Shown: one piece after another, positions 19,194-26,637 of the stretch
Numbering within the stretch: position 1 is the first letter of the stretch
How the letters are laid out: each line of letters begins with the position of its first letter
Source: JASLCR01 sp964407405
GTDB lineage: Bacteria > Patescibacteriota > Saccharimonadia > Saccharimonadales > Saccharimonadaceae
Direction: 5' to 3'
Assembly (NCBI GenBank): GCA_964407405.1
Contig: CAYOVH010000003.1
Span: forward strand, 1 to 64,000
Length of the DNA: 64,000 bases
The notes under the pieces: generated by a model
The model's input: only the letters and a program-made list of their open reading frames with translations
The model's database searches: none
What the model was told of the DNA's origin: nothing
Translations under genes and position numbers: made by a program

Positions 19194-19222
19194 ATTATAG
19201 CTAGACGTTCTTGTTTTTACAA
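19194..19222 (-). promoter_or_regulatory. nusA promoter
   Basis: Minus strand: -35 TTGTAA (19222-19217), 17-nt spacer, -10 TATAAT (19199-19194). It gives a leader of about 55 nt. Confidence 0.65.
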
Positions 19223-19232
19223 GTTAAATTTT

Positions 19233-19263
19233 GGCGGACGTGGTCTCTAGCTCCACGTCCGCC
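19233..19263 (-). terminator. GC-rich hairpin after the small membrane gene
   Basis: Perfect 11-bp stem GGCGGACGTGG/CCACGTCCGCC with a 9-nt loop, 9 nt after the stop of the gene to its right. No U-tract follows (AAAATTT), so it resembles actinobacterial U-less terminators. Confidence 0.55.
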
Positions 19264-19271
19264 CGTACACT

Positions 19272-19706
19272 TCAAAACAACACTGGAGTGTGAAGCCTGC
19301 GCTCCAACTTGCCGGCAAGTGCCTGCCACTCCCCTCGGCCCATAACGTTCAGATATGTGAGCCCTCCGTAGATGATAAGCAACGGCATTATGCTCACAAG
19401 GATTAGCGCCGTAGGCCAGCTACGAATCACCTCCACGTCCAACACGGCGAGCAGAAGAAACACTCCCGTCCAAATCGCCGAAACCGACGCAGCCAGCAGG
19501 ATACCTGCTATCTTGACCTCTACGCGGCGCGCCCTGAAGTCCCGACGCGCGATCTCATCTGTCCAGGTCTCACGTGGGCCAGCCTTCTGCTTACCAGAGA
19601 GTACGGCGATTGACCAGAGCATTCCTTCTACAGGGGCGAATAGCAAGAGAAAGAGGCATAGCGCAAGCACCCCGACGACTCCCGCGACTTTCCCAAACGA
19701 TCTCAT
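19272..19706 (-). CDS. Small GC-rich membrane protein, unknown function
   Basis: 144 residues with an N-terminal helix (about 8-30) and two more membrane segments (about 63-90 and 96-118), separated by a charged loop (TWTDEIARRDFRARRVEVK). The start is the ATG at 19706, with GGAGG just upstream; an in-frame TTG 15 nt further out overlaps this SD. Base composition is distinctly GC-rich compared with the neighbours. It is followed by a strong GC hairpin. No family recognised; acquisition by transfer is likely but not shown. Confidence 0.72.
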   Translation of the reverse strand: MRSFGKVAGVVGVLALCLFLLLFAPVEGMLWSIAVLSGKQKAGPRETWTDEIARRDFRARRVEVKIAGILLAASVSAIWTGVFLLLAVLDVEVIRSWPTALILVSIMPLLIIYGGLTYLNVMGRGEWQALAGKLERRLHTPVLF

Positions 19707-19815
19707 AGTGCCTCCGCTCAACAGTTTGTCAATGTACCTTATACACTATATCACGCTGGTATAGATCATGAAGGAAAGCCCGTATGCTCGTGAAGTGGAC
19801 AAAGAATTCAAGCGC

Positions 19816-20385
19816 TTAAGGCTGCATGGCCAGTTCCCACGCACGCTTGAACTCTTGCGGAACATTTGCTGCTTGCAACTTACTCTTGCTAAAGCCTCCT
19901 GCCTGATAGGAATCAATGAGATCAACATCACCCGTACCATCCTTTGGACCGACAAGTGAGTTCTTTACACCCATAGCCGTGAAAGCACCTTCGGCATAAT
20001 CCCCATAATACGAGCAGACGGCAAACACCTGCTTCTCCGTTTCACCAGACATTTCATTTTTATATTCCGTACCTACGTTGTCGGTGAGATATTTTTTGAG
20101 TTTAGCCCCTGCGTTGTCGAGTTGAGCGACATCGGCTGGCGTCTTGAGGGTAACACAAGAGTCATACGGGTATTCTTTATATACCAGTTTCGCTGCTTCC
20201 GGCTGAGCCTCAGGGGTGTTGGCTGTCTTTGTGGATCCTTCACTTTGCGTCGTCTTGTTGGCTGACTGTGGGGATTTATCGATAAAATTCTGCCAGAATA
20301 TCCAACCAAGCGCACCGACAAGTGCCACAACCAACACAACTATAATGACCACATGCGCCGAGCCTTGTTGAGTATTAGTATTCAT
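19816..20385 (-). CDS. Membrane-anchored secreted protein, pilin-like anchor
   Basis: 189 residues. The N-terminal hydrophobic helix (GSAHVVIIVVLVVALVGALG, then WIFWQNF, about residues 9-35) is a segment seen on many Saccharibacteria surface proteins. A Thr/Ser/Glu-rich linker follows, then a domain of about 120 residues with two Cys (YDSCVTL, FAVCSYYGDY) and no known motif. The start is placed at ATG 20385 because TATTCT ends 7 nt before it. A GTG two codons earlier is possible. Function unknown. Confidence 0.78.
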   Translation of the reverse strand: MNTNTQQGSAHVVIIVVLVVALVGALGWIFWQNFIDKSPQSANKTTQSEGSTKTANTPEAQPEAAKLVYKEYPYDSCVTLKTPADVAQLDNAGAKLKKYLTDNVGTEYKNEMSGETEKQVFAVCSYYGDYAEGAFTAMGVKNSLVGPKDGTGDVDLIDSYQAGGFSKSKLQAANVPQEFKRAWELAMQP

Positions 20386-20567
20386 TTTCACTAGAATAAT
20401 GTCCCCTCCCTACTCCTTGAGTAGTAATATCAGTGTTTATTTAAGACTAGCACATAATTACCACAAGTGTAATGCATTTTTAAATTTTGTAAGACTTACA
20501 TTGACTACCGTCTCCGCATTCGCGGCCCGCATGTCGTGATGAATACTATCAAAAATTTAATAGCATG

Positions 20568-21230
20568 CTAGCATGTCGAAAGCACTTTCTGTATGGCTTG
20601 CTTTTCCGGTGGTGTAACCCACAGATGATATTTCACTTTGACATCAATCTGGCGAGAAACGTACTGGCAACGAAATGATTTGTTCGATGGCAACCACGTG
20701 GCGGCATCACCGTCTGACTTTTGCTGATTGGCCGGGCCATCAACCGCCAGTAGCTCCAATGGGTCATTTGCAAGTGCCGCTCTTTCAACAAAACTCAATT
20801 GCTGCGCGCCAGTCTGCCAAGCATTTGATAGCGCCACGACATGATCGATCTGCACCGCCTGGCTCGTCTGCGGACCGCGCACGAAATTGATCACTTTCCC
20901 GGTATATGGATCATCAAGCATGCCGCTCATCACTTTGCAGTTTTGTATTACCGTATCCTTGAGGTCACGGGCAAGAATGATCTCTCGCGTGACGCATCCG
21001 TTCTTTTCTGACCAGCCATCTCCGAATTGACTTCTTGCGTAGCCCGTTTTTGGTGCACGACCTTTTACTGCCAATGTATCGAGTTTTTTCAACGTATTTG
21101 CCGCAGCCAGACTATCCGATGAAGATGGAGCAGACGATGGCAGCTGCAATTGCTGGCTCAAAGGAACTGCAATCATGAAAAGTAGTACAAAAAGTGTACC
21201 GATAAGTCGCAAACGATAACGACGTGACAT
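20568..21230 (-). CDS. Secreted HNH endonuclease (DUF1524/GmrSD C-terminal type)
   Basis: 220 residues with an N-terminal signal or anchor (about 5-28). The nuclease core is IDHVVALSNAWQTGA (about 128-142), then ANDPLELLAVDG and ANQQKSDGDAATWLP, the His-metal finger pattern of secreted DUF1524 nucleases. CYS pairs suggest disulfides. An external nuclease would supply nucleotides or process incoming DNA, which suits a bacterium that must scavenge bases; this is inference. Its ATG has TATACT 8 nt upstream, divergent from the aminopeptidase gene. Confidence 0.88.
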   Translation of the reverse strand: MSRRYRLRLIGTLFVLLFMIAVPLSQQLQLPSSAPSSSDSLAAANTLKKLDTLAVKGRAPKTGYARSQFGDGWSEKNGCVTREIILARDLKDTVIQNCKVMSGMLDDPYTGKVINFVRGPQTSQAVQIDHVVALSNAWQTGAQQLSFVERAALANDPLELLAVDGPANQQKSDGDAATWLPSNKSFRCQYVSRQIDVKVKYHLWVTPPEKQAIQKVLSTC

Positions 21231-21238
21231 ATACTCAT

Positions 21239-21244
21239 AGTATA
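21239..21244 (-). promoter_or_regulatory. -10 box for leaderless secreted nuclease gene
   Basis: TATACT on the minus strand, 8 nt before the ATG at 21230. Confidence 0.6.
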
Positions 21245-21264
21245 TCGCGTTCGGCTCCTAGTGT

Positions 21265-21270
21265 TATACT
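21265..21270 (+). promoter_or_regulatory. Extended -10 box for the aminopeptidase gene
   Basis: TGTTATACT (extended -10) followed by GGAAAGA and the ATG at 21278; a leaderless start. It lies 20 bp from the divergent nuclease promoter. Confidence 0.65.
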
Positions 21271-21277
21271 GGAAAGA

Positions 21278-23776
21278 ATGCAAATAGTTACTCGTCTTAT
21301 TACAAATTTCATACCAGAAAACTACAATCTATCCTTGACACTCAACCGTGAAGAACGCACTTTTTCCGGTGTCATCAGCATCATTGGCGAATCGATGCAA
21401 GACAACACTATACGTTTGCACGCAAAAGATATCACCATCGATACAGTCCAAATAGACGGACACGCCGCCACATCCCGTCAGTTCGATAATGATGAGATAG
21501 AATTTGCTCAAAACGACATGCTCGCAGGTAGACACATCCTGACTATTTCATTCTCAGGGACAATCACCGACACGATGCACGGACTTTATCCTTGCTACTT
21601 TGAGCATGATGGGGTGAAAAAAGAGCTGCTAGCAACACAATTTGAGAGCCATCATGCTCGCGAAGTCTTTCCTTGCATTGATGAACCGGAAGCCAAGGCA
21701 ACATTTGATCTGACTCTTACGACCGAAACAAACATTGTGGTCCTCGGCAATATGCCGATTGACTGGCAACGCGAAGAAAACGATCGGCTGGTCACAAAGT
21801 TTCAGACTTCGCCGCGTATGAGCAGCTACCTCCTGGCGTGGGTCGTCGGTGAAATGCACAAAAAGACTGCCAAGACAAAAAGTGATGTCGAAGTAAATAT
21901 CTGGGCAACACCGGCGCAGAGCCCGGAAAGTCTCGACTTCGCACTCGATATCGCTACGCGCACGATCGATTTCTTTGATGATTATTTTGGAGTGCCATAT
22001 CCGCTACCGAAATCCGATCATGTCGCCCTACCTGATTTTTCGTCTGGTGCTATGGAAAACTGGGGTCTCATCACCTACCGCGAGATTACATTGCTCGCTG
22101 ATCCAAAAACTACCAGCATTTCGTCCAAGCGCTATATCGCGATGGTCGTCGCTCACGAGCTCAGCCACCAATGGTTTGGCAACCTCGTCACTATGAAATG
22201 GTGGAATAACCTCTGGCTCAATGAAAGTTTTGCCAATCTAATGGAATACATCGCTGTCGATGCGCTGCACCCAGAGTGGAACATCTGGCTGGATTACTCT
22301 TCAAGCGAGAGTATCATGGCCTTTCGGCGCGATGCAATTGATGGCGTCCAAGCCGTACAGACCGAGGTCAATCATCCGGATGAAATCAGTACGTTATTTG
22401 ATGGTGCAATCGTGTACGCCAAGGGTGGACGTTTATTGCGCATGCTACAGAGCTACATTGGCCACGAGGCCTTCCGTGCCGGTCTACAAACCTATTTCAA
22501 GAAATATGCATATCAAAATACCGAAGGTGATGACCTTTGGAACGAGTTATCAGCAGCAAGCGGCAAGGATATCGCCGATTTTATGCACGCCTGGATATCT
22601 CAACCTGGCTATCCAGTCGTCCACGTCGAAGAAAGCGGCCTGCGGCAAGAGCAATTTTTTGTCGGCACTCATGAAAAGAGCGACCGACTATGGCCAATCC
22701 CGCTCGAAGCCAGCGTACCGATCACACCGCCGCTCATGGAAACAAGACTTCTCGATACTAATATCCAGCCCGGTGAGCGGCTCAATGTCGGCGACACAGC
22801 ACACTTCCTCACCCACTATCCGTCTGACCATCTGACGGCGCTAGTCGAGCAGCTACAATCAGGTTCGCTTGAAGCTATCGATCGATTGCAACTGTTACAC
22901 GAGCAGACAATGTTAGCTCGAGGTGGTGTATCCTCAAGTGCTGAGCTGATCCCTTTACTCCGAGCATACCAAGACGAGACAGTCGAAGCCGTCTGGGACA
23001 TCATTGCCTTGGCCTTAGGCGAGCTTAAGAAATTTGTCGAAACAGACAAAGAGACTGAAAGTAGCCTCCGCGCGCTCTCGCGCTCCATCGCTGAGCAAGA
23101 ATATCAACGTCTGGGGTGGAAAGCTGAGCCTGATGAGCCAGAAACCGACACTAAGCTCCGCGCGACAATCCTTGGCATGACACTCTACGGTGAAGATAAA
23201 GATGCTATCAATACAGCACGCGAATGCTATGCTACCGGCATTGATTCACTCGATCCAGAATTGCGTGGTCTCATCATTGGTGCCACCGTGCGCCACTTCG
23301 AAACTCCAGAGCTGATCGATTCCCTGATTGACCTATACCGCACGACATCATCAGCCGACCTCCAGACAGACATTTGTTCGGGCCTCACCAGCACGCAAAA
23401 TCCAGAAACAATCCAAAAGCTGCTACTCATCATGAAAGATTCGCAAATCATTCGCTCGCAAGATGTGTTCCGATGGTTCATATATCTCATCCGCAGTCGA
23501 TACGCTCGTGATGCTACCTGGCAATGGGTAAAAGACAATTGGGACTGGATCGAAAAGACCTATGGTGGCGACAAAAGCTTTGACGATTTCCCACGCTACG
23601 CCGCAACTGGTCTGATCACGACAGAGCAGCTCAAGGAATACAAAGATTTCTTCACGCCAATGCAAGAAATCCCAGCACTCAAGCGCGTCATCCAACTTGG
23701 TACCTCAGAGATAGAAGCGCGAATCGAGCTGATTATGCGTGACAGCGAAGCCGTCCATAAAAAACTTATTGGATAA
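21278..23776 (+). CDS. M1-family zinc aminopeptidase (PepN-like)
   Basis: Removes N-terminal residues from peptides in the cytoplasm. 832 residues. Substrate motif GAMENWG (about 253-259), zinc site HELSHQWFGNLVTMKWWNNL with the third ligand in LWLNESFANL (HExxH-x18-E), and catalytic Tyr region in the C-terminal half of the domain. A helical ERAP-like C-terminal domain follows (from about 500). The ATG at 21278 was chosen over a GTG at 21224 because an extended -10 box lies 7 nt before it. A peptide scavenger suits an organism without amino-acid synthesis. Confidence 0.95.
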   Translation: MQIVTRLITNFIPENYNLSLTLNREERTFSGVISIIGESMQDNTIRLHAKDITIDTVQIDGHAATSRQFDNDEIEFAQNDMLAGRHILTISFSGTITDTMHGLYPCYFEHDGVKKELLATQFESHHAREVFPCIDEPEAKATFDLTLTTETNIVVLGNMPIDWQREENDRLVTKFQTSPRMSSYLLAWVVGEMHKKTAKTKSDVEVNIWATPAQSPESLDFALDIATRTIDFFDDYFGVPYPLPKSDHVALPDFSSGAMENWGLITYREITLLADPKTTSISSKRYIAMVVAHELSHQWFGNLVTMKWWNNLWLNESFANLMEYIAVDALHPEWNIWLDYSSSESIMAFRRDAIDGVQAVQTEVNHPDEISTLFDGAIVYAKGGRLLRMLQSYIGHEAFRAGLQTYFKKYAYQNTEGDDLWNELSAASGKDIADFMHAWISQPGYPVVHVEESGLRQEQFFVGTHEKSDRLWPIPLEASVPITPPLMETRLLDTNIQPGERLNVGDTAHFLTHYPSDHLTALVEQLQSGSLEAIDRLQLLHEQTMLARGGVSSSAELIPLLRAYQDETVEAVWDIIALALGELKKFVETDKETESSLRALSRSIAEQEYQRLGWKAEPDEPETDTKLRATILGMTLYGEDKDAINTARECYATGIDSLDPELRGLIIGATVRHFETPELIDSLIDLYRTTSSADLQTDICSGLTSTQNPETIQKLLLIMKDSQIIRSQDVFRWFIYLIRSRYARDATWQWVKDNWDWIEKTYGGDKSFDDFPRYAATGLITTEQLKEYKDFFTPMQEIPALKRVIQLGTSEIEARIELIMRDSEAVHKKLIG

Positions 23777-23835
23777 TAAAAAGCCGTCACCGGCGAGATG
23801 CTCGCCCGAGGGCAAGCAGAGCTCGCCGGTGACGG
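23774..23835 (-). terminator. Strong terminator of the structured RNA
   Basis: Perfect 14-bp stem CCGTCACCGGCGAG/CTCGCCGGTGACGG; on the minus strand it is followed by CTTTTTATT. The U-tract overlaps the last codon of the aminopeptidase gene on the other strand. Confidence 0.9.
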
Positions 23836-24215
23836 ATGTGCGACCAACTTTGGTCCGCTATCATCCAAGTTCGATCGCACTGGAACCCTTGGATGGAGCC
23901 GGCAATGGTTTTTAGCCTGCCGAGGCCGTGGGGTTCTTGCGAACCATGTCTCCACGTCGAGGGTGTTTTTAGGTGTCCTTGATCTCACCTACCCCAGATG
24001 TCTTACGCTGGCTGCGTGACGAGTACGCCCGACTCGCCTAATCTGTGGTTGTCCAACTTTAGGGCGCATACAACTGGCCAAAGGGCCGCGATGCCCCATA
24101 GGGGGCTGTAATTTTCTCCTCGTATATCCGCCCTTGCCTAAGGGGTTAAGAGAAAGGGCGAGCTGGATTGGATTCCAGCACTTACCTGCACAGCCAGCCT
24201 AATCCGACCGTACAA
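23779..24215 (-). ncRNA. Structured noncoding RNA of about 437 nt, unassigned
   Basis: A minus-strand transcription unit with a near-consensus promoter and a strong terminator but no reading frame. Many hairpins are visible along it: CTGGA/TCCAG, CGCCCTT/AAGGGCG, GCCCC/GGGGC, CGAGT/ACTCG, AGGTG/CACCT, a GGTTC-GCAA-GAACC tetraloop hairpin inside CGTGG/CCACG, and ATCCAAG/CTTGGAT. Size and strength suit a housekeeping RNA such as RNase P RNA or tmRNA, neither of which is otherwise seen here. By eye I could not find the RNase P GAGGAAAGTC core, a tmRNA tag or T-loop, or the SRP GGAAGGAAGC apex. It is either a divergent member of these families or a new RNA. Confidence 0.75.
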
Positions 24216-24221
24216 TAGCAC

Positions 24222-24250
24222 ACTATATCCCAGTGCGGCATATTTGTCAA
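24222..24250 (-). promoter_or_regulatory. Near-consensus sigma-70 promoter of the structured RNA
   Basis: Minus strand: TTGACA (24250-24245), 17-nt spacer, TATAGT (24227-24222). Among the best promoters in the window. Confidence 0.88.
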
Positions 24251-24312
24251 TAGTTTTATATAAGATAATGCCTTTGTCTGGAGTCTACAAGAGTTGGTTT
24301 TGAAAGTAAGTA

Positions 24313-25266
24313 TTATGACACGATATCGATAAGCTCATCGACCGATGGCGCCTCACCAGAGAGCGAGATGGCCGATAGCGCCAAATTAACTCCGATGAAC
24401 CTGCTGCTCGTAGTATATAGCTCCGCGGCAAATCTCATTTGCTTGAGTTTTCTTGACGTAATCGCCGCGATACCTCCGCCCTGACTGGCATTTTTGCGAT
24501 ACTTTACTTCCGTGAAATAAATTGTATCGTCTTTCTTTGAAATAATATCGATCTCGCAAAATTTTGTTTTCCAATTTCGCTCTAAAATCTCGTGGCCATT
24601 CTTTCGTAAGTATTCCGCCGCGGCCTCTTCGGCCTTGTCGCCGATCTGTTTTGTTGTCGCTATGGAAGCAGTCATTGGAGCAGGCTCTTCTACGACACTA
24701 GGAATGGCTTTATATTTGGCGAGTGGAGCGAAACTAAGGCGATGGAGTGGCGTGACACCATACTTGTCGATCGCTGCCCGGTGTGCAGCTGTGCCATACC
24801 CTACGTGAGAGGCAAAACCGTACTCGGGGTACAATACACCTTGTTCTGTCATAAATTTGTCCCGGGCAACTTTGGCTACGATCGAGGCTGCCGAGACAGA
24901 GGGCACGAGCAAATCGGCTTTCTTCATCACCGTCACATAATCCACCTTACTAGTGGCCTCGAGAAAATTGACAGTACCATCAATGATAATTTCGTGATAC
25001 GGGACAGATATTTGCTCCAGAGCACGCTTGCAGCACTCCCTCAAAGCTCTCGAAAGGCCAAGCTCGTCAATTTCGGCCGCGCTCACCCAACCAATACCAA
25101 TGCTGCTGGCCTTTTCCAATATTTCGGCGTTTAATTTTTCACGGCGTTTCTTCGTCAGCTTTTTGCTATCTGTCAGTCCGTCAATTTCGCAACCCAAGAC
25201 CACCGCGCCCATTACCAGTGGCCCCGCCCATGGCCCGCGCCCTACTTCGTCGATACCAACTATCAT
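24313..25266 (-). CDS. rnhB: RNase HII fused to a YraN-family (UPF0102) nuclease domain
   Basis: 317 residues. Residues 1-195 are RNase HII, which removes RNA from RNA-DNA hybrids: IDEVGRGPWAGPLV with the catalytic Asp-Glu, SKKLTKKRR, and later SVSAASIVAKVARD. A short linker leads to a YraN-like domain (about 207-300): GDKAEEAAAEYLRKNGHEIL, CEIDIISKKDDTIYFTEVKYR, the acidic D and E-x-K of the nuclease fold. The two genes are often neighbours in bacteria; here they form one frame with no stop between. TACAAT lies 7 nt before the ATG. Confidence 0.93.
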   Translation of the reverse strand: MIVGIDEVGRGPWAGPLVMGAVVLGCEIDGLTDSKKLTKKRREKLNAEILEKASSIGIGWVSAAEIDELGLSRALRECCKRALEQISVPYHEIIIDGTVNFLEATSKVDYVTVMKKADLLVPSVSAASIVAKVARDKFMTEQGVLYPEYGFASHVGYGTAAHRAAIDKYGVTPLHRLSFAPLAKYKAIPSVVEEPAPMTASIATTKQIGDKAEEAAAEYLRKNGHEILERNWKTKFCEIDIISKKDDTIYFTEVKYRKNASQGGGIAAITSRKLKQMRFAAELYTTSSRFIGVNLALSAISLSGEAPSVDELIDIVS

Positions 25267-25273
25267 ACTAGCT

Positions 25274-25279
25274 ATTGTA
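25274..25279 (-). promoter_or_regulatory. -10 box for leaderless rnhB
   Basis: TACAAT on the minus strand, 7 nt before the ATG at 25266. Confidence 0.6.
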
Positions 25280-25285
25280 CCCCAT

Positions 25286-25315
25286 CAAAAAACCGCCGAG
25301 TGCGCGGCGGTTTTT
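25286..25315. terminator. Rho-independent terminator
   Basis: CCGCCG/CGGCGG stem flanked by A-rich and T-rich runs on both sides. It ends the FxLYD-like gene on the minus strand (CGGTTTTTTGATG), 13 nt after its stop. Confidence 0.85.
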
Positions 25316-25327
25316 GCGTATACTGTT

Positions 25328-25798
25328 TTAGAATCCGGAGATATCTTTAAAGCGAACCGTCGCAATATCGGCGCTATCGCCAGTGCATGTCGCCTTGAAT
25401 TTCCATTTTCCATTGGCATCAACCGTGTTTGCATTATCAAGACAATCACCAACATTCGCTCCGTCTGCGTCGAGCGCAGAAAACGTAATCTGGATATAGC
25501 CATTGATGGCTTTGCCGCTATTATTTGATACCGTTCCAACCACTTGTGTCATGTATGGATTACTCCTGTCGAGCTTCCAGCCCTTATCAAGCGTTAGACG
25601 CTCTTTCTTTGGGGCCTCTTTCTTCTCTGATTTATCTGCCTTCTCCGCTGAGTCAGTTGCCGTCTGTTGTTGTGACTGAGATGTCGTGTCTTTGTTGCCA
25701 CTGAGTGCGCCGCCGATGCCGCCTAGGACGACTACCGCGATAATAACGGTTGCGACCTTGTGTCGGGCAAACCAATTGCCATTCTTTTCTTTGCTCAT
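25328..25798 (-). CDS. Membrane-anchored FxLYD-like domain protein
   Basis: 156 residues: N-terminal membrane helix (about 14-34), a Ser/Thr/Gln/Lys-rich linker, and a C-terminal beta-sandwich of about 85 residues with the FxLYD-type pattern (VVGTVSNNSGKAINGYIQITFSA, later VGDCLDNANTVDANGKWKFKA) and two Cys. Such domains are extracytoplasmic and of unknown binding function. The start is ATG 25798, with AAGGAGGAAAATCCC upstream. A terminator and a structured RNA lie before it, so it may be under attenuation control. Confidence 0.8.
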   Translation of the reverse strand: MSKEKNGNWFARHKVATVIIAVVVLGGIGGALSGNKDTTSQSQQQTATDSAEKADKSEKKEAPKKERLTLDKGWKLDRSNPYMTQVVGTVSNNSGKAINGYIQITFSALDADGANVGDCLDNANTVDANGKWKFKATCTGDSADIATVRFKDISGF

Positions 25799-25832
25799 GG
25801 GATTTTCCTCCTTACCCATTCTAACCGCCCCA

Positions 25833-25864
25833 ATAAAAAGGACAGCCATTACTATTTGGCTGTC
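25833..25864 (-). terminator. Terminator or attenuator between structured RNA and FxLYD-like gene
   Basis: Minus strand: GACAGCCA/TGGCTGTC 8-bp stem with a 7-8 nt loop, then CCTTTTTATT. Its first three bases (GAC) are also the last three of the long closing stem of the upstream RNA, so the two helices compete at that edge. Confidence 0.75.
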
Positions 25865-25962
25865 TACACCTAGAGCAAGGAATTGCTTCCGTACTCACGC
25901 AATGGCTGCCCAATTACGCACGTAAACAATCCAAGCGTTAGTCGCTTACTCTAGATGTAGAC
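25833..25962 (-). ncRNA. Structured RNA, small RNA or riboswitch-like leader, unassigned
   Basis: About 130 nt on the minus strand. A 14-bp closing stem joins GTCTACATCTAGAG (25962-25949) to CTCTAGGTGTAGAC (25875-25862). Inside are a hairpin AAGCG/CGCTT, a stem GGATTG/CAATTCC, and an apical hairpin CGTAA-TGG-GCAG-CCA-TTGCG. A terminator follows directly, then the SD of the FxLYD-like gene. That order is what transcription-attenuating riboswitches show, but a free small RNA is equally possible. I matched it to no riboswitch, SRP or 6S consensus. Confidence 0.6.
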
Positions 25963-25968
25963 GTTTTT

Positions 25969-25974
25969 ATTATA
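25969..25974 (-). promoter_or_regulatory. -10 box for the 130-nt structured RNA
   Basis: TATAAT on the minus strand, 6 nt before the first base of the closing stem; no clear -35. Confidence 0.5.
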
Positions 25975-25977
25975 CAT

Positions 25978-26005
25978 CAAAAAGACCTGCATAGCTCAGG
26001 TCTTT
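25978..26005 (-). terminator. rplS terminator
   Basis: AAAGACCTG/CAGGTCTTT 9-bp stem followed on the minus strand by TTGATG, giving five T in a row, 20 nt after the rplS stop. Confidence 0.85.
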
Positions 26006-26024
26006 GCTTTTGATGTACTAAGTA

Positions 26025-26552
26025 CTAGCTTTCGTTTGCCTTATGGGCGGCTTCGACAGCATCTTGCTTGGCTTTAAGCTCAGCTTCTTCGGCGGCTTTT
26101 TTCTCAGCTTCTGCCTCGGCAGTTTTTGCAGTTTCTTCGTGCAGCTTTTCTTCTTCGGCTTCGGCTGCTGCATCATGAATGTCATTGACACCTTCGCGGT
26201 CAAATTGTACGGCAGTGAGACGAGCTGATTTACCGCTACGATTACGAAGGTAGCTCAGGAAATTGCGGCGGACTTTCGCACGGCGAACGACTTCGATTTT
26301 CAAAACATTTGCACTGTGGAGCAAGAAGCTTTTTTCTACGCCCACACCGCTGGCGATTTTGCGCACGGTGATGCGACTGGTGTGCTGATTTTTGTTGTCT
26401 GTGCGAATGACTACACCTTCAAATATCTGGACACGCTCTTTGCCGCCTTCTTTGATCTTTTGATGTACGCGTACTGTATCGCCGCTACGCACATCAACAA
26501 CGGCAGATTTTTTCTGCTCGTCATTTACTTTCTGGATTAGTGCAAAACTCAT
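26025..26552 (-). CDS. rplS: Ribosomal protein L19 with charged C-terminal extension
   Basis: 175 residues; L19 is usually about 115. The core ends near residue 112 (SGDTVRVHQKIKEGGKERVQ, RRAKVRRNFLSYLRNRSGKSA). It is followed by about 60 residues almost entirely Ala, Glu and Lys (EAEEEKLHEETAKTAEAEAE and onward), predicted to be a long charged helix reaching out from the 30S-50S interface. An SD (GAGGTGAG) precedes the ATG, and TATAAT lies about 40 nt upstream. Confidence 0.95.
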   Translation of the reverse strand: MSFALIQKVNDEQKKSAVVDVRSGDTVRVHQKIKEGGKERVQIFEGVVIRTDNKNQHTSRITVRKIASGVGVEKSFLLHSANVLKIEVVRRAKVRRNFLSYLRNRSGKSARLTAVQFDREGVNDIHDAAAEAEEEKLHEETAKTAEAEAEKKAAEEAELKAKQDAVEAAHKANES

Positions 26553-26625
26553 TTTCTCACCTCTTAAGATTTATATTGACAATCAGTGAATGATTATAGC
26601 AGATAGCGACCGAAAAGAAAAGAGG

Positions 26626-26631
26626 TATACT
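26626..26631 (+). promoter_or_regulatory. -10 box for leaderless malic enzyme gene
   Basis: TATACT, 6-nt spacer, then the ATG at 26638. No SD. Confidence 0.65.
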
Positions 26632-26637
26632 AGGTAT

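Noticed and set aside
21224..21277. GTG start 54 nt upstream for the M1 aminopeptidase
   Set aside because: The extended -10 box at 21265 lies inside that segment, and homologues begin close to the ATG at 21278.
23779..24215. Naming the 440-nt RNA as tmRNA or RNase P RNA
   Set aside because: No tag-peptide frame ending in ALAA-type codons, no T-loop near the 3' end, and no GAGGAAAGTC or matching 3' P4 strand were found by eye, so a name would be a guess.
25833..25962. SRP (4.5S) RNA or 6S RNA
   Set aside because: The apical GGAAGGAAGC signature of SRP RNA is absent, and the molecule is shorter than 6S RNA and lacks its long internal bubble.
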